A DNA stretch of 9,571 nucleotides from JADJOY01 sp046331705 [NCBI: bacterium] (GTDB lineage Bacteria > JADJOY01). Location of the stretch: the NCBI GenBank assembly GCA_046331705.1, contig JAXLQJ010000104.1, positions 1 through 9,571 of the forward strand, written 5' to 3'. Position 1 is the stretch's first letter, and each line of letters opens with the position of its first letter. The notes beneath the pieces were generated by a model. That model saw only the letters and a list, made by a program, of their open reading frames with translations. It ran no database searches and was not told where the DNA came from. Made by a program: the position numbers and the translations under genes. Positions 7,326 to 9,571 of the stretch are shown here, in pieces.

Positions 7326-8870
7326 TCAGGGCTCCTCCGCGGTCGCGCCGCCGCGCGGCACGCCTTCCACGAGACTCAGGTTCTCGAGCCCGCCGCGCGC
7401 CAGCTCCACCGCCTTGCGCGCCGCGCGGGCCTTGTTGACCGTCTCGCGGTACTCGCGCTCGGGATCCGAGTCCGCGACCACGCCGCCGCCGGCCTGCACG
7501 TGGATCTCGCCGTTGGCGAGCACCAGGGTGCGGATGGTGATGCAGAAATCCATGTCGCCATTGAACGAGACCCAGCCCACGGCGCCGCCGTAGGGGCCGC
7601 GGTGGCTCGGCTCGAGCTCCTCGATGATCTCCATCGCGCGGATCTTGGGCGCGCCCGTGAGCGTCCCGGCCGGGAATGCCGAGCGCAGCGCGTCGAGCGC
7701 GTCGCGGTCCTCGCGCAGCCGGCCTTCCACGTGGGAAACGAGGTGCATCACGTGACTGTAGCGTTCCACCACGGCCAGCTCGGGAACCCGCACCGTGCCG
7801 GCGCGCGCCACCCGCCCGACGTCGTTCCTGCCGAGATCGACGAGCATCACGTGCTCGGCCATCTCCTTGGGATCGGCGCGCAGGTCACGCTCGAGCGCCT
7901 CGTCCTCGGCCACCGAGGCTGCGCGCGGCCGGGTGCCGGCGATCGGCCGGGTCATCACCTCGGCGCCCTCGACGCGCACCAGAAGCTCGGGCGACGAGCC
8001 CACCAGCATGCCCTCGTCGAAGCCGAGGAAGAACATGTAGGGCGACGGGTTCACCACGCGCAGCGCGCGGTAGAGATCGATGGGCCGGACGTCGAGCGTG
8101 GTGCTGAAGCGCTGCGAGGGCACCACCTGGATGATGTCGCCCGCCTGCACGTACTCCTTCGCCTTCTCGACGGCGCGGTGGTAGTCGGCGCGAGTGAAGT
8201 TCGAGCGCCACGCCGCCGGGCTCGAAGGCTCGGGCGCGCTCGGCTCGGGCGCGGCGAGCGGCGCGCGCAGCTCGCGGATCAGCTCCTCGATGTCCGCGAC
8301 CGCGCGCGCGTAGGCGGCGTCCAGGTCCGGCTCCTCGTCGAGGAAGACGTTCCGGATCACCCGGATCGTGCCGCGCATGTTGTCGAAGACCAAGAGCGCG
8401 TCGGTGCGGCTCAGGTGCATGCGCGGGAAGCCGAGCACCTCCGGCTTGCGATCGGGCAGACGCTCGAAATGCCGCACGATGTCGTAGGTGAGGTAACCCA
8501 CGAAGCCCGCGGCGAGCCGCGGCAGCCCCGGCACGTCGACCGGGCGGTACCGTTCGAGCTCGCGGCGCAGCACGTCGAGCGGAGAGGCCCCCGGGTGCTC
8601 CTCGACCGTGTGCTCGCCGTCGACGATGCGCACACACGCGCCGTCCGCGATCACCTGACGCGCGCCGAAACGCCCCAGGAAGCTGAAACGCGCCCAGCGC
8701 TCGCCGCCCTCGACGCTCTCGAGGAGGAACGCCTGGCGATCGCCACGGATCTTGAGGAAGGCGCTGAGCGGCGTGTCGAGGTCCGCCAGCACCTCGCGGC
8801 TCACGGGCACGACGTTGCCGCGCGAGGCCCAATCGCGGAATTGACGCAGGTCGGGAAAGCAAGGGCTCAT
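7326..8870 (-). CDS. trpE: Anthranilate synthase component I TrpE
   Basis: Converts chorismate and TrpG-derived ammonia to anthranilate, the committed step of tryptophan synthesis. At 514 aa it is full length. The N-terminal domain carries the tryptophan-feedback motif LLES (49-52), and NPSPYMF (274-280) contributes to the same allosteric site, so feedback inhibition by tryptophan is expected. The chorismate-binding domain shows RPIAGTRPR (308-316), EMAEHVMLVDLGRND (336-350), AGTLTGAPKIRAMEIIEELE (401-420) and RGPYGGAVGW (424-433). A Pro/Ala/Ser-rich stretch (203-220) links the two domains. LLES and the trp neighbours favour TrpE over PabB. The ATG at 8870 has no clear Shine-Dalgarno and is preceded 2 bases upstream by a perfect 12-bp palindrome. 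It is the first gene of the operon; trpG starts 1 bp after its stop. Confidence 0.97.
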   Translation of the reverse strand: MSPCFPDLRQFRDWASRGNVVPVSREVLADLDTPLSAFLKIRGDRQAFLLESVEGGERWARFSFLGRFGARQVIADGACVRIVDGEHTVEEHPGASPLDVLRRELERYRPVDVPGLPRLAAGFVGYLTYDIVRHFERLPDRKPEVLGFPRMHLSRTDALLVFDNMRGTIRVIRNVFLDEEPDLDAAYARAVADIEELIRELRAPLAAPEPSAPEPSSPAAWRSNFTRADYHRAVEKAKEYVQAGDIIQVVPSQRFSTTLDVRPIDLYRALRVVNPSPYMFFLGFDEGMLVGSSPELLVRVEGAEVMTRPIAGTRPRAASVAEDEALERDLRADPKEMAEHVMLVDLGRNDVGRVARAGTVRVPELAVVERYSHVMHLVSHVEGRLREDRDALDALRSAFPAGTLTGAPKIRAMEIIEELEPSHRGPYGGAVGWVSFNGDMDFCITIRTLVLANGEIHVQAGGGVVADSDPEREYRETVNKARAARKAVELARGGLENLSLVEGVPRGGATAEEP

Positions 8871-8872
8871 CG

Positions 8873-8884
8873 TCGCTCGAGCGA
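8873..8884. repeat. Perfect 12-bp palindrome directly before the trpE start
   Basis: TCGCTCGAGCGA reads the same on both strands and ends 2 bases before the trpE ATG, where a ribosome-binding site would be expected. As RNA it could fold into a short hairpin (TCGC/GCGA around a TCGA loop) and limit initiation; as DNA it could be an operator half of a pair with the palindrome at 8933-8944. Both functions are inference. Confidence 0.35.
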
Positions 8885-8926
8885 GCGCACGCGGCGAAGA
8901 CCGAGAGCGCGCTGGAAGAAACGCCG

Positions 8927-8932
8927 AGTATA
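8927..8932 (-). promoter_or_regulatory. trpE: Candidate -10 element of the trp operon promoter
   Basis: On the minus strand this reads TATACT, five of six matches to the sigma-70 -10 consensus, in an otherwise very GC-rich gap between the SPOR gene and trpE. A start point about 7 bases downstream would give a leader of roughly 50 bases. No convincing -35 is present: TTCCAT (8953-8948) with a 15-base spacer matches poorly. The leader has no ORF with clustered Trp codons and no terminator, so classical trp attenuation is not supported. Confidence 0.35.
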
Positions 8933-8944
8933 GCGTCGCGACGC
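8933..8944. repeat. Perfect 12-bp palindrome abutting the candidate -10 box
   Basis: GCGTCGCGACGC is self-complementary and touches the upstream edge of TATACT, which would place it in the -35/-10 spacer. That is a typical place for a repressor operator. It shares the TCGC/GCGA arms with the palindrome at 8873-8884. There is no T run after it, so it is not a terminator for the SPOR gene. Chance is possible in GC-rich DNA. Confidence 0.35.
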
Positions 8945-8960
8945 GGGATGGAACGGGACT

Positions 8961-9571
8961 TCAGCGACTCGACACGATCGCCGCACCACCGAACCCGGCG
9001 GCCGCCACTTTCTTCTGAGCGGCCTTCGCGTCCGCCATCGTCTTGTAGCGGCCGACCCGCACGCGGTAGTGCGGCCCCGAAGGCAGATCCACCCTGGCCG
9101 CCGTGCCCTGGATGCCGTGCGCCTTGAGGCGCGTGAGGAGCTGATCCGCGTCCGTCTTGCTATCGAGCTCCGCCACCTGGATCACGAACCCGGGCGCCGC
9201 CTGCTCGTCCGGCTTGGGAGCCTTGGGTGGCGCCTCCGGAGCGATGGTGAGCTTGGGCGCGGACGCGCTGCGCGCGTCGCGCGGTGCTTCAGGCTTCTTG
9301 GGAGTCACGGGAGGCAGCGGCTTGGCGACGGCGACGTTGGTGTCGCGCGCATCGCGCGCCGCTGTGGCCACGTCCGTCTTGGGCGGCGTGGGCGCCGTCG
9401 GGGTGGGCGCCTTCACGGGTGGCGCCACGGGAGTCGCCGCCGTTCCTGCGCGCGAGCCTTCCGCCTCGCTGGCGGGCTTTGGCGAGGGGCTCCCCGCGGT
9501 CGAGCGAAACATGCCGTAGTCGACCGCGGGCGTCGGTACCGGCGGCGTGACCTTGGCCACGCTCGCGGCCT
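8961..9571 (-). CDS. SPOR-domain protein (partial, 5' end off window)
   Basis: The frame is open to the right edge, so the true start is not visible; a GTG at 9560 is in frame but has no reason to be the start. What is seen is a long low-complexity Pro/Ala/Thr/Lys-rich linker of about 120 residues followed by a C-terminal SPOR domain of about 75 residues: GFVIQVAELDSKTDADQLL...LKAHG, then HYRVRVGRYKTMADAKAAQKKV. SPOR domains bind denuded septal peptidoglycan glycans. Family members such as FtsN and DedD have a cytoplasmic N-terminus and one membrane helix, which would lie outside the window here. The stop is 90 bp upstream of trpE in the same direction. In gammaproteobacteria a SPOR gene (dedD) follows folC; here the SPOR gene lies upstream of trpE, with the trp genes between it and accD-folC. 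The exact homologue is not determined. Confidence 0.85.
   Translation of the reverse strand, partial: AASVAKVTPPVPTPAVDYGMFRSTAGSPSPKPASEAEGSRAGTAATPVAPPVKAPTPTAPTPPKTDVATAARDARDTNVAVAKPLPPVTPKKPEAPRDARSASAPKLTIAPEAPPKAPKPDEQAAPGFVIQVAELDSKTDADQLLTRLKAHGIQGTAARVDLPSGPHYRVRVGRYKTMADAKAAQKKVAAAGFGGAAIVSSR

Noticed and set aside
7305-8933. Long open frame on the plus strand opposite trpE (542 codons)
   Set aside because: Low-complexity His/Arg/Ala translation with no recognisable motif, exactly opposite a full-length TrpE.
8933-8944. Palindrome after the SPOR gene as a terminator
   Set aside because: It lacks a T tract and is followed by a promoter-like TATACT, so an operator or chance is more likely.
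9519-9560. GTG at 9560 or the internal ATG near 9512 as the true start of the SPOR protein
   Set aside because: The frame is open to the edge, and SPOR proteins usually have an N-terminal membrane segment, so the gene is more likely truncated by the window.

Overview
This is a GC-rich window (about 70% G+C by eye). Every gene I can support lies on the minus strand, so transcription runs from high to low coordinates. Protein motifs and gene content suggest a Gram-negative, GC-rich bacterium of a deltaproteobacterial/myxobacterial or similar lineage, perhaps a metagenome-derived phylum. I cannot place it more precisely. There are no RNA genes, mobile elements, CRISPR arrays or long repeats, and the region reads as conserved chromosomal housekeeping DNA.

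Layout in transcription order: the C-terminal part of a SPOR-domain protein (9571-8961, 5' end off the window); a 90-bp gap with a promoter-like TATACT and two perfect 12-bp palindromes; then a tightly packed operon trpE (8870-7326), trpG (7324-6716), trpC (6719-5907), trpF (5910-5275), trpB (5233-4043), a 25-codon ORF (4043-3966), trpA (3969-3142), accD (3142-2222) and folC (2256-826). After a 134-bp gap comes the 5' part of an exported AMIN-like protein (691 to the left edge).

Together trpE, trpG, trpC, trpF, trpB and trpA cover tryptophan synthesis from chorismate except for one step. Anthranilate phosphoribosyltransferase (trpD) is missing, although trpG and trpC overlap by 4 bp exactly where trpD often sits. 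accD (a carboxyltransferase subunit of acetyl-CoA carboxylase) and folC (folate polyglutamylation) ride at the end of the operon. Stop/start overlaps (ATGA or TGATG) at most junctions point to translational coupling. The operon is flanked by two envelope proteins that probably interact with peptidoglycan.

No dramatic new system is visible. The points most worth checking are the 25-codon ORF with an excellent Shine-Dalgarno sequence wedged between trpB and trpA, the missing trpD, the palindromes around the trpE start region with no Trp leader peptide, and the AMIN-like gene running off the left edge.
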